From the NCBI GenBank assembly GCA_965224105.1, contig CBDCYH010000001.1:1116001-1180000 (forward strand): 64,000 nt of DNA, read 5' to 3'. This document shows, in pieces, positions 16,291-25,025 of this stretch. The stretch comes from CBDCYH01 sp965224105. Lineage in GTDB: Bacteria > Bacteroidota > Rhodothermia > Rhodothermales > JABDKH01. The position numbers were made by a program, and so were the translations under genes. Below the pieces are notes generated by a model that saw only the letters and a list, made by a program, of their open reading frames with translations, made no database searches and was not told where the DNA came from. Within the stretch, counting starts at the first letter, position 1, and each line of letters starts with the position of its first letter.

Positions 16291-18630
16291 CTATCTCGCT
16301 ACTCGTTCCTCCCAGTAGCGTAGCTTCCCGGTTCCCGGCTGGTCGGGGCTCGCGTCGAACGCCAGACCAAACTCAGACGGGAATTGCTCGTGCAGAATGC
16401 GCTCGCCTTTCTTGATCTTAACAACACCCGTTACGGCATAGTGGATCCACTCCGGCTCCTCGACTACAAACAAGTGAAAGGCGTCCGTCTCATAGTCGCC
16501 GTATTTTGTTTTTCCTGATTCGTAGTGGTACATGGGTCGTCGCCAATCCCGTACCAACTCCGCCTCAAGATCCAGTTTTGCTCCGATAAGATACTTTTTC
16601 CCGCCCGACTCAATCTCAACCGCCACTGCTTCTCCCCTTCCCTCTGTTGCCAGGACGGAAATTCGGCTTGCTATGTCATCTGGGGTCGAGCTACCGTTGT
16701 GTGGTACCAGCACTGTGACGAACGTCTGGATGTCGTTCCGATAGCCATGCCGCCCGATTGCCTGGTAGACAAATTCTTCTGTTTGCCAGTATCTATCCTG
16801 AACTCCTGTTCCCTGTTCGAGGTGATCATCGGTTGGAAAAACAATAAGCAATTTTTCGTCTCCTGGTAAAGCTATGTTTCTTAGCGAATCATAGGCAGTG
16901 AGATACCAGTTGTCACCCGAGTCAACTATGTCTCGGGTGTGCCACATGTTTGCCATGGTCAAATACCCGGGATCCGTAAATTTGACGGCGTCGAAAACAA
17001 CAAACCACTCGAGATCCTTTACGTAATTGACAATACGATCCGCCTCGTACCCGAGGCGACGATCAATTATGCGAGTTCGGGTCATGTCGTAATTTTCCAA
17101 AGTCAGGAAATCGATTTTTCTGGTCTCGATCTCCTGGTACGCTCCGGAGTTACGAAGGAAGTCGAGCAGCTCTTGTCCTTCGACAGCGGCCCTGTTGGGT
17201 GGCGCATATCGATACTCTCCCTCTTCCTGGCCAAGTGCAATCTTGCCATTTCTAACGACCACACGATTATGGAAGTAGTCGGCGCGAAACGCTCCGAAAG
17301 GTCCGCTTGGCATAAAGTCGCGGTAGCCGCCATCGTGCAATAGGACAGAATTGTTTTTCATCAGCATCACTATGCTATTCTCATCCGAATGGCCGTGGTG
17401 CATTTTTTCTTCTTCGACCGGGATCGTGTTACGCAGATATTCGCGGAACAGCCAGCCCCCATCTCCCTCGTCGCGGTAATTGTACAGCATGTAGGTGTCT
17501 TTCTTTTCCCATCCGCTTCGAAACACAACCTTCTTTCCGACGATATCGTCGAGCACCTCTTGAGATGCCGATGTCGGTACCTCAGCTGGCAGATCAAAGT
17601 TTGACCAGAGAAATGCATCTGACAGGCACAAAGCTGTGAAAATACTTTTTCTTTCCGGAGCCGGATCCAGGTACGCACGAAAGTACTGCGCTGCAGCCCA
17701 TCGATAGCGAGGGTCATTGTTTACAGCAGCGGCCTTCTCAAAGAACGGGATCATTCTGTTCCAGGACGCACCCCATCCTGCGTCTCCAAAATCCGGTACG
17801 AGGCCCGCAGGACTAATAAGTTTGAGGAAGTACTCGAAATAGTACTGCATCACCGGGGAGCGATATAGACTTTCATCCTCGCGCACGTTTGTCGCGTAGC
17901 CCATCAACGCGTACAGCCAGATCGCGTGGTAACCTGTCGCGTCCTCAATTTCCCATTGCCCCCAATTGTCGTCAGCGATTGCCTCGCCAGCCATTTTCCA
18001 CAACGTCTGCCTTTCGTGGTCTGGCATTACCTTAGCCACATATGTGAGTGCCTCGGCCCTAAGCATGGCACGATTCATCGGCCCCCACTCCTGGAAGTTG
18101 ACAAGGTAGTCGGCGCTTTCCGAAATCGCCTGCTCCAACTTCACCCGCTCGTCATCGGAGACATGATCATTCTCTTTTAGAACTGAATATGCGTGAACAT
18201 ATTTCCCGAATGTAAACATGTTGGGAATAGTCGGCAGCTGGTCGCCGTATTCCGCTTTGGTCAAGTGGAAATCATCAGGGTAGAAATCCCGATAGTTTCC
18301 ATAGTACAGCAGGAGTTCCTTCGCGCGATCCAGATGAAACGACTCGCCGGTAATACGGAAGGCATTTACAGATAGAGCTGCAAGGTAGATGTCGTTTGAC
18401 GGCGGATTATACCCGAAGACATAATCAAGATCGATGTTCTCCCGCCAGGTCCTGCGGCGTTCCTCCAGCGTTTCCCAATTCTCCTCGGCCGTTTGTAAGA
18501 TGTAGTCGCGATATTCGTCTGCGCTCACGGCGCGGATATCATCGGTTTTGGTAAATTGTGCCGACGCTGGCAAGCAGCAGGTAAGAACGGCAAGCGTGAC
18601 AAGAGTGATCGGGCGAAGTGTAGCGGACAT
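16291..18630 (-). CDS. Heparinase II/III-like polysaccharide lyase, secreted
   Basis: A 779-residue protein with a signal peptide ending in LPASAQ. An (alpha/alpha)-toroid N-terminal half (about 30-370, with QEWGPMNRAMLRAEAL and DATGYHAIWLYALMGYA) precedes a beta-sandwich heparinase II/III domain (about 380-640) containing HHGHSDENSIVMLMKNN and LLHDGGYRDFMPSGPFG, and a further beta-rich tail. This architecture is that of PL12/15/17/21-type lyases which beta-eliminate uronic-acid polymers such as alginate or glycosaminoglycans. Which family it belongs to is not resolved. It converges on the M20 gene and probably supplies unsaturated oligosaccharides to the import genes of the island. Confidence 0.78.
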   Translation of the reverse strand: MSATLRPITLVTLAVLTCCLPASAQFTKTDDIRAVSADEYRDYILQTAEENWETLEERRRTWRENIDLDYVFGYNPPSNDIYLAALSVNAFRITGESFHLDRAKELLLYYGNYRDFYPDDFHLTKAEYGDQLPTIPNMFTFGKYVHAYSVLKENDHVSDDERVKLEQAISESADYLVNFQEWGPMNRAMLRAEALTYVAKVMPDHERQTLWKMAGEAIADDNWGQWEIEDATGYHAIWLYALMGYATNVREDESLYRSPVMQYYFEYFLKLISPAGLVPDFGDAGWGASWNRMIPFFEKAAAVNNDPRYRWAAAQYFRAYLDPAPERKSIFTALCLSDAFLWSNFDLPAEVPTSASQEVLDDIVGKKVVFRSGWEKKDTYMLYNYRDEGDGGWLFREYLRNTIPVEEEKMHHGHSDENSIVMLMKNNSVLLHDGGYRDFMPSGPFGAFRADYFHNRVVVRNGKIALGQEEGEYRYAPPNRAAVEGQELLDFLRNSGAYQEIETRKIDFLTLENYDMTRTRIIDRRLGYEADRIVNYVKDLEWFVVFDAVKFTDPGYLTMANMWHTRDIVDSGDNWYLTAYDSLRNIALPGDEKLLIVFPTDDHLEQGTGVQDRYWQTEEFVYQAIGRHGYRNDIQTFVTVLVPHNGSSTPDDIASRISVLATEGRGEAVAVEIESGGKKYLIGAKLDLEAELVRDWRRPMYHYESGKTKYGDYETDAFHLFVVEEPEWIHYAVTGVVKIKKGERILHEQFPSEFGLAFDASPDQPGTGKLRYWEERVAR

Positions 18631-18659
18631 GGAGAGTACCGTCGATGTGAATACGTTTG

Positions 18660-18689
18660 CAAGATACTCTCACTTGCGGGGCAGATCCA
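18660..18689 (-). promoter_or_regulatory. Possible promoter of the heparinase-like gene
   Basis: TATCTTG (reverse strand of 18660-18666) is preceded after 20 bases by TGG, a weak form of the TTG-N20-TAnnTTG pattern seen elsewhere in the window. A 7-bp GC-rich hairpin (TGCGGGG/CCCCGCA) lies across the spacer and may be an operator or the end of the upstream transcript. No GG-N10-GC sigma-54 site is evident. Confidence 0.3.
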
Positions 18690-18786
18690 CCCCCGCAGCA
18701 AGCCACCCTTAGGGAATCGGGATGACAACCTTTATGAATTGGTTGCAGCCCCTTTGCGATAGTGATTGGCCACCAGCAAAGTGGAC

Positions 18787-20283
18787 TCAGGAATGACCTT
18801 CCTCTTCCCACTCTTTAATACGATAGTGCAGCCACCGCCTGGATACGCCGAGCCTGCGAGCGGCTTCAGACACGTTATTGTCCACACGATCCAGCATCGC
18901 TTTGGCATGCATACGCTCCATTTCCTTCAACGGAATGTCCTGCATTTCCGCGCCATCGATCGGTAATCGTTTGTCTTGCTTCAGTCGAAGGTCAGGCGGC
19001 TGAATGATCTCACCCCTGCACATTACAACGCCACGTTCGATCGTGTTCTCCAACTCCCTCACATTGCCAGGCCAGGAATAGCCGGCGAGCTCTTCCAACG
19101 CCTCCGGTGAAAATGCGCGAATCCGTTCCCGCGAACCTTTAGCATGCTTGGCAAGAAAATGTTGAGCAAGAATGGGAATGTCGCTCAGTCGATGCCTTAA
19201 TGGTGGCAAGTCTATTTCGATCGTATTCAACCGGTAGTACAAGTCTTCTCTGAACTCGCCCTCCGCAATTAGGTCCGCCAGTGGGCGATTAGATGCCGAA
19301 ACCACCCGCACATCCACGGATCGAGTAGCCGAATCGCCGACGCGCTTAATTTCCCCTTCCTGCAATACACGAAGCAGAGCCGTCTGCATGCGTTGGCTCA
19401 GCTCACTGACTTCATCCAAAAATATCGTTCCGCCATCAGCGGCTTCGAATAATCCTTTTTTGTCTGATGATGCTCCCGTAAACGCTCCTTTCTTGTGTCC
19501 AAACAATTCGCTCTCCAGGAGGGAGTCGGGCAGCGAGCCGCAGAAGACTGCGACAAACGACCGGTCTTTCCGCTCACCGTTGTAGTGGATCGCCCTCGCG
19601 ACCAGCTCCTTTCCTGTACCGCTCTCACCGGAGATCAGCACCGACGCGTCGGTATCAATCACACGAGACATCGTCTCAAACACATCACGCATCGCGGCAC
19701 TGTTACCAATAATCTCCTCGAAGCCATAGGCGCGGGTGACTTCGGACCGCAGATGACGGTTTTCCTCGCGCAGGGCGTGGTATAACTTTGCATTTTCAAT
19801 CGCAACGGCAGCCTGATTTGCAATCGCCTGGATAAAGGGCAAGCTCTGGGGTACAAACTTACCTCTCTTAGTCACGGAATCGAGATAAATTGCGCCAATC
19901 AATTTGTTGTGTTGCTTGAGCGGCACACACGCGATCGATTGGATTTTCTCTATCACGATACTCTCGGTAGAACCGTAACGGTCGTCCTTTTCTGCTTCAA
20001 ACAAGAGCACCGGCTCGCCAGATTGAATTACCTCCTGAACGACACTGTTCGAAATCCGCACCATCTCCCCTAGTTGGCGCTCGGAAATATTCGTGTGCGC
20101 ATGCACTTCGTACAGGACATCTGCATCGGGACGGTGCAATAGAACGAATCCGCGCTCAGCGTCCAATGCGTCCATAGCAACCTGCAAAACCTCCTCCTGC
20201 AGTGCGATCGGGTCGCGCAGCGTGTTAATCTTCAAGGCTATCTCCGACAGTGCCTCGAAATCTCGGACTCGGTTGTTTTCCAT
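18787..20283 (-). CDS. Sigma-54-dependent transcriptional activator with N-terminal GAF domain
   Basis: A 498-residue regulator: GAF sensor domain (about residues 10-165), AAA+ domain with Walker A GESGTGKE (219-226), the sigma-54 contact loop GAFTGA (266-271) and Walker B GGTIFLDE (284-291), then a Fis-type helix-turn-helix (AARRLGVSRRWLHYRI) near the end. It opens sigma-54 promoters with ATP. The lack of a receiver domain means control by a small molecule or partner at the GAF domain. Its ATG directly follows the TAG of the lipoprotein gene, so both are co-translated. The heparinase-like gene is downstream on the same strand, a possible target. Confidence 0.92.
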   Translation of the reverse strand: MENNRVRDFEALSEIALKINTLRDPIALQEEVLQVAMDALDAERGFVLLHRPDADVLYEVHAHTNISERQLGEMVRISNSVVQEVIQSGEPVLLFEAEKDDRYGSTESIVIEKIQSIACVPLKQHNKLIGAIYLDSVTKRGKFVPQSLPFIQAIANQAAVAIENAKLYHALREENRHLRSEVTRAYGFEEIIGNSAAMRDVFETMSRVIDTDASVLISGESGTGKELVARAIHYNGERKDRSFVAVFCGSLPDSLLESELFGHKKGAFTGASSDKKGLFEAADGGTIFLDEVSELSQRMQTALLRVLQEGEIKRVGDSATRSVDVRVVSASNRPLADLIAEGEFREDLYYRLNTIEIDLPPLRHRLSDIPILAQHFLAKHAKGSRERIRAFSPEALEELAGYSWPGNVRELENTIERGVVMCRGEIIQPPDLRLKQDKRLPIDGAEMQDIPLKEMERMHAKAMLDRVDNNVSEAARRLGVSRRWLHYRIKEWEEEGHS

Positions 20284-21291
20284 CTATTGAACCTGGAAGC
20301 CAGCTTCCTTCGACCTGCTCAGATTTTCGAAAGCGTCGACAGCTGCGATCGTCCAAAGGTACGAACCCGTGCCAAGAGTTGTTGGAACAACAACGGACAA
20401 TGAATCGGAGGAGATCTGTTCGCGAATGTAGACCGAAGTCGAGACGCCGTTGTCGACGCGTACAATCTCGACAGTAAAAGAGTGCTCGTACGGTAGGAAA
20501 ATCGGATCCCACTCCAATCGAGGATTCACGCCATCGATTACCTCCAGCCCCTGAGGATCTGCTGCGACAGGAACGGGATCGATTACCCTAATCAGCAGCT
20601 GTGGGTCCGAACTGTTCACGCTTCCCAACCGATCGACAACGCGAACAACCAGTGGTGATCCAACTACAGAATGGACGGTATTACCATTCAGCTCTGCCTC
20701 CACAAAAGAGCCTTGATACCTTCCTGGCTCTCCAGCGGTGGTGAGTGAGCCAACAAATCCTATGGACGGAATCTCAACCGAAACAGAATCAATGTCGATA
20801 AGTCCGTCCAGGTCGTCGACTTCGACGAGAAGATCTATCCGGTACAGATCATTTTCTGGCCACCATCGGGAAATGTGGATGGTCGAAAAAGTCCCGCCCT
20901 TGAAAGTTGGCAGTCCGTTGAGAACATGATCGGACGAAGCGGCTTTTCCCAGCTCTACCGTCACCGTGTCTAGCGATATCCCAAAACCCTCTGCTTCTAC
21001 AGCAACGACGTACTCGCCGACCGGAATATCCGGGAATGAAAAGGTACCGCCGCTGGTGGTTGTGGTGGTGCGGCCATCGGGAACAAGCTGTACCGTAGCG
21101 CCGGAAAGCGGTAGTCTGCCACGATCGCTGGTGGTACCCTGGACCGTGCCAACATTTTCAAAGTTTGGCGCAAGTGGGTCCAACGGATTAGTGTGCTCCA
21201 CGTCCCCAAAGCAACCGGCATAAAGAATACAGCAAACAGTCACAGCTGCTGCTCGTGGGAGAAACTTCGCTATCGCCGGGTACACTAACAT
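20284..21291 (-). CDS. Lipoprotein with carboxypeptidase-regulatory-like and FN3-like domains
   Basis: A 335-residue exported protein with lipobox ILYAGC. After the lipidated Cys comes a carboxypeptidase-regulatory-like domain (about 45-120, GTTSDRGRLPLSGATVQL, GTFSFPDIPVGEYVVAVE), then beta-rich segments and an FN3-like domain at the end (LGTGSYLWTIAAVDAFENLS). It presumably sits in the periplasm or outer membrane; no enzyme activity is suggested. ATG 21291 is preferred over the in-frame GTG at 21312. Its stop codon abuts the start of the sigma-54 activator, so the pair may form an envelope-sensing unit, though no direct signalling domain is visible. Confidence 0.65.
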   Translation of the reverse strand: MLVYPAIAKFLPRAAAVTVCCILYAGCFGDVEHTNPLDPLAPNFENVGTVQGTTSDRGRLPLSGATVQLVPDGRTTTTTSGGTFSFPDIPVGEYVVAVEAEGFGISLDTVTVELGKAASSDHVLNGLPTFKGGTFSTIHISRWWPENDLYRIDLLVEVDDLDGLIDIDSVSVEIPSIGFVGSLTTAGEPGRYQGSFVEAELNGNTVHSVVGSPLVVRVVDRLGSVNSSDPQLLIRVIDPVPVAADPQGLEVIDGVNPRLEWDPIFLPYEHSFTVEIVRVDNGVSTSVYIREQISSDSLSVVVPTTLGTGSYLWTIAAVDAFENLSRSKEAGFQVQ

Positions 21292-21505
21292 GTTCAAATA
21301 TAAGAAGCTCACTAGTCGGTTAGGTATCAGTCGATTTGACTTAGGCTAAACAAATCTCTTGTATGAGTAAAGGCATCCTGGAAGATCCGATCAGGTTGGA
21401 AAACGTGAATTTTGATTGTCATTCACTACCTGTTTACAATTCGTGCATATATTTTCCGACATTATGCTTGCACGACAATTGTTCATTCAACTATTCAATT
21501 AAGTT

Positions 21506-22480
21506 ATGAGAAAAATACTATCGCTTGTAGTACTGAGCGGTGTCCTCCTGGCCGGTTGTGACCAGGCAGAAGTCACCCCCCAGGCTGATAGAGAGCTCAC
21601 TCCTCGAGTGACGGTCGATGAATTGTCGACATTCGCTGGCAAAACCGACGGCGATCTCGAAGACCGAGCTCAGGAATATCTGCAGCGACTCAACGAAGAA
21701 CTCGCAGCGGCTGGGGCCAACTATGCAGTTCACTCAGTCGAGTGGATTACCGGAGACGGCTCTGATGAAGCTGGCCAAACAGTTTTCGCCAACGACAGGC
21801 AAAAACGCCTCACAAACCAGTGGGTACCCAACGATGCACGTCGATTCGCGGATGGCGACAAGATCACGCACATGATCTACGAGCCCTTTGAGCCCGCCAA
21901 CTACGGCACCGCAGCTCAAATACCTTCCGCCCCTTCGATTGATGCATCCTTTGACACGTGGGAGAATGTCCAATGTAGTAAGCTCGATCTGGAGAAACGC
22001 GCTGATACAGGTGTATTCCCAAGCGCGATTTTCATCGGAGGCGATCCTTTCGTCGCTGACGTCGTGACGCTTGGATTCCTACCAGGATTCTTCTTCGATC
22101 TGGTACTCGGGCCTGGCGCATCAAGCAGTGTTTTGGGCGTCACGTTCTCGTTTATCTGGATCGACGTCGCTACCGGTGACCCCACAGACGTTAACTCTGA
22201 TGGATACGCCGACACAGCTCTAAAAGAGGTCTGGTATAACGACGCATTCTTGTGGACAGTGGATGATAACCCTGGAGTCGACATCGAAACAGTCGCTTTT
22301 CATGAGAACGGACATGCCCTCGGACTGGGCCACTTCGGCAAAGTCTCTGTTGGAAACAGCAACGGCAAGCTCCACGTTTCTCCGCGAGCAGCGATGAACG
22401 CGTTCATCCTCGGTGTCCAGCGCGATCCCCTCGGAACAGACAACGCTTCTTATTGCAGCATCTATGCAAACTGGCCGTAA
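21506..22480 (+). CDS. Matrixin-like zinc metalloprotease lipoprotein
   Basis: A 324-residue protein with lipobox VLLAGC. The zinc motif HENGHALGLGH (HExxHxxGxxH, near residue 270) and a downstream Met in SPRAAMNAFI, the Met-turn of metzincins, identify it as a matrixin/M10-type protease. The preceding 250 residues include a charged segment and acidic, Ca-binding-like stretches (DVNSDGYAD). It likely acts as a cell-surface or periplasmic protease. No cysteine-switch propeptide is evident. It stands alone between divergent promoters and a strong terminator. Confidence 0.85.
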   Translation: MRKILSLVVLSGVLLAGCDQAEVTPQADRELTPRVTVDELSTFAGKTDGDLEDRAQEYLQRLNEELAAAGANYAVHSVEWITGDGSDEAGQTVFANDRQKRLTNQWVPNDARRFADGDKITHMIYEPFEPANYGTAAQIPSAPSIDASFDTWENVQCSKLDLEKRADTGVFPSAIFIGGDPFVADVVTLGFLPGFFFDLVLGPGASSSVLGVTFSFIWIDVATGDPTDVNSDGYADTALKEVWYNDAFLWTVDDNPGVDIETVAFHENGHALGLGHFGKVSVGNSNGKLHVSPRAAMNAFILGVQRDPLGTDNASYCSIYANWP

Positions 22481-22504
22481 AACCATGCGACCAGAATAAG
22501 TAAG

Positions 22505-22534
22505 GGGGAGGGCTTCATGCCTTCCCCTTTTTTT
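22505..22534 (+). terminator. Rho-independent terminator after the matrixin gene
   Basis: A 9-bp stem GGGGAGGGC/GCCTTCCCC (one G-U pair) with a 5-base loop is followed by seven T residues, 25 bases after the stop codon. Confidence 0.92.
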
Positions 22535-22631
22535 ATCTGATGATTTTTCTGACAAACAAGCGCCCGGGACAAACATCCTTATCGACGGAACGTCTATCTT
22601 CCGTCGACTACGATAACGCATCAGCCTCCTA

Positions 22632-23012
22632 ATGAAAATCCAATACGACTGCCTGAATTGCTCCGGCTACTGCTGTTCGTACAGTGAAATCCCAACGTCA
22701 GGCAAAGACATCGCTCGCCTTGCCGACCACTTCGGCATCACGAAGGACAAAGCAAGGAAGAAGTTTACCAAGAAGGCGGTTGACAACAAGGGCCGAATCC
22801 TCAGACACAAACATGACCCTTTGTTTGAGAGTGTTTGCCAGTTTCTTGATAGCGACAAGCGTCGGTGTACGATATACGAAGCTCGTCCCAAGACGTGTAG
22901 AAGTTATCCCGGGGTACCGCGCTGCGAGTTCTACGATTTCCTGCAGGCAGAACGCGTTCGACAGGACGATCCCAACCTGGTAATTTCGGCGTACGTGGCA
23001 GACAATGACTAG
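22632..23012 (+). CDS. YkgJ-family cysteine-cluster protein
   Basis: A 126-residue cytosolic protein. The N-terminal CLNCSGYCC, a mid-protein C (ESVCQFL) and CTIYEARPKTCRSYP form the conserved eight-cysteine set of the YkgJ/zinc- or iron-chelating cluster family. The fold is thought to hold a metal or Fe-S cluster; the biochemical role is unknown. The stop overlaps the end of the convergent dehydratase gene by 4 bases. It is probably transcribed alone. Confidence 0.85.
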   Translation: MKIQYDCLNCSGYCCSYSEIPTSGKDIARLADHFGITKDKARKKFTKKAVDNKGRILRHKHDPLFESVCQFLDSDKRRCTIYEARPKTCRSYPGVPRCEFYDFLQAERVRQDDPNLVISAYVADND

Positions 23013-23914
23013 GTCGCCATTGGCTCCCCACCGCAGACGATGATTCCAGTCGGGACCTCGTTAGCGCGAGTGTCTTTCATCCAGGCCGCAATCGCCACAC
23101 CGGCCGCACCCTCAACCGTGAGCCCGCACGAGTTGTCTGCCCATTCAACGGCCGCGGCGATCTCGTCTTCCGACATCAAACTCCAACGTGATACGTGCCT
23201 GGTACAAATCGGGATGGTAATGCTATTCTCCTCGACACCACCCGCAGTACCATCCGATAAGGTCTCCAGTCCTTTGTCAGGAACGACATGACCGGCCATG
23301 ATGGAGTCGTGCAACGCACACGAACGTTCCGGCGAGCACGCTACGATTTCTACGTCCAGCCCAAGGACCTCGCAGGCCAACCCGATGCCAGAGCAAAGTC
23401 CACCGCCGCCGACTGCAACATAGATCCGACTAATATCAGGGACCTGATCGGCCAACTCAAGCATAATACTTGCCTGGCCGAAAACAACCTCCCAATCGTT
23501 GTAGGGTGAGACATACGTTGCGCCATGCAAAGCAGCCAGCCGCCTCGCTTCGGACTCAGCGTCCAGACAGTCATCTCCATGGACCAGTATCTCTATTCCA
23601 GCTGAGTCTAGTCTTGCCTGCTTCGAATCTGCAATTGTTGCCGGAACCACAACCCGTGCTTTTTTTCCCAGCTCGCCCGCCGCGAAACCCACGGCTAGAG
23701 CGTGATTCCCAGTCGATGCGGCTATCACGGCATCACCGACACCGTCCGACGCGATTTTCGATACGGCTCCACGGACTTTGAACGATCCGGTCGGTTGCTG
23801 ATTCTCCAATTTCAGAAAATGGCTCGACCCCGCAAGTCGCAGAACCGGAGTTGGGATTAGGTAACTGCTCACTCGCGCGTGAGCGCTCGCTATCGCGACT
23901 TTGACCGAGTCCAT
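23009..23914 (-). CDS. Threonine/serine dehydratase-like PLP enzyme (fold type II)
   Basis: A 301-residue protein. The PLP lysine is in GSFKVRGAVSK (about residue 46), the substrate loop is AASTGNHALAVGFAA, and the phosphate-binding glycine loop is VAVGGGGLCSGIG. These are typical of catabolic threonine dehydratase and serine racemase relatives, without a C-terminal ACT regulatory domain. It would convert Thr or Ser to 2-oxo acid plus ammonia. It overlaps the upstream MDR gene by one base (TAATG), so both are in one operon. Confidence 0.85.
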   Translation of the reverse strand: MDSVKVAIASAHARVSSYLIPTPVLRLAGSSHFLKLENQQPTGSFKVRGAVSKIASDGVGDAVIAASTGNHALAVGFAAGELGKKARVVVPATIADSKQARLDSAGIEILVHGDDCLDAESEARRLAALHGATYVSPYNDWEVVFGQASIMLELADQVPDISRIYVAVGGGGLCSGIGLACEVLGLDVEIVACSPERSCALHDSIMAGHVVPDKGLETLSDGTAGGVEENSITIPICTRHVSRWSLMSEDEIAAAVEWADNSCGLTVEGAAGVAIAAWMKDTRANEVPTGIIVCGGEPMAT

Positions 23915-24930
23915 TACAACATTCTTACCGCCAATTTTCCTATTGATCTTCGCCCTTCCAGATCTGCATGAGCGAAAGCCAACTCGCTTAACGGATACTC
24001 CTTGCCTACAACCGGATTAAGAGCGCCCGCGGATGCCTCGGCCACGACCGAATCAAAAACCCGCTTCAATACGAGCGGGCGGTCATCCCCAACTCGTAGC
24101 ATGTTGACCCCCAGAATCGACTTGCTGTTGGCCAGGAATTGGATTGGGTGAAAAAGACCAAACGAACTTGCAACTCGGAGCTTACCGAAAAACCCTGCAC
24201 CAGTCATCGAGGCAGCGCCAAACAATACCAACCGGCCACCGCTACCGAGAAGTCGAAATCCTTTTCTGGTACTACTCCCACCGATGGGATCGAAGATTAC
24301 ATCGAGACCCCGATCACCAATTTGTGCTCGTATCTCTTCGACAAAGTCTTTGTTACGATAATCGATGGGATGGTCGACACCAATCTCGCGGCAATGATCT
24401 AGTTTGTGCAGCGATGCGGTTCCAAAAACCGTACACCCCTTGTTCTTCGCAATTTGCACCAGGGCCGTGCCAACTCCACCAGCGGCACTGTGGACGAGCA
24501 CCTCATCACCGCCATGCAGGTTTACCATCTCGACCGCCGCATAGTAGGCGGTGCAATATTGCGTTGACAATGCCAGAGCCGTGCCCAATGGCATTTCGTC
24601 GGGAATCTTGCTTACCACCAAGTGATGCGATTTAACAAACTCGGCGTAGGCCCCGAAACGGGTGAAGGCTGTGACGCGATCACCGGTCTGCAGCGTGCTC
24701 ACATTATCACCACACTCCATAACATATCCGACGGCATCGTATCCCAGGATTGTTGGAAGAGGAGGACGGTCGGGATACAGGCCCAGACGGGCCAACACAT
24801 CGGCAAAATTCAACCCAAACCCCTCGACACGAATTAGGACTTCATCCGCAGAAATTTCAGGTGCCGGTACGTCGCGAATTTCGAAAGCTTCTTTTGGCGA
24901 ACCTGTTTTTACAAGGACAGCTGCCTTCAT
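23914..24930 (-). CDS. Zinc-free MDR alcohol dehydrogenase/quinone reductase (VAT1-like)
   Basis: A 338-residue medium-chain dehydrogenase. The GroES-like part has ILGYDAVGYV and FTRFGAYAEFV, and the cofactor domain has the NADPH motif VHSAAGGVGTALVQIA. The catalytic-zinc ligands of true alcohol dehydrogenases are absent, as in quinone oxidoreductases and the VAT-1 subgroup. The substrate is likely a quinone or enone. It is the first gene of a two-gene unit with the dehydratase. Confidence 0.85.
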   Translation of the reverse strand: MKAAVLVKTGSPKEAFEIRDVPAPEISADEVLIRVEGFGLNFADVLARLGLYPDRPPLPTILGYDAVGYVMECGDNVSTLQTGDRVTAFTRFGAYAEFVKSHHLVVSKIPDEMPLGTALALSTQYCTAYYAAVEMVNLHGGDEVLVHSAAGGVGTALVQIAKNKGCTVFGTASLHKLDHCREIGVDHPIDYRNKDFVEEIRAQIGDRGLDVIFDPIGGSSTRKGFRLLGSGGRLVLFGAASMTGAGFFGKLRVASSFGLFHPIQFLANSKSILGVNMLRVGDDRPLVLKRVFDSVVAEASAGALNPVVGKEYPLSELAFAHADLEGRRSIGKLAVRML

Positions 24931-25025
24931 ATCATCTGGAGTTTGAGTGACTTAAGGTAGTGAACCACCGATCCTCTTTTCCACTTAGACCTCCAAATTG
25001 CATACATTCAGGTTCCGCAATCAGC

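Noticed and set aside
18667..18786. Sigma-54 promoter for the heparinase-like gene
   Set aside because: GG and GC pairs with a 10-base spacing were sought; the nearest candidates have 12 bases between them or lack the GC.
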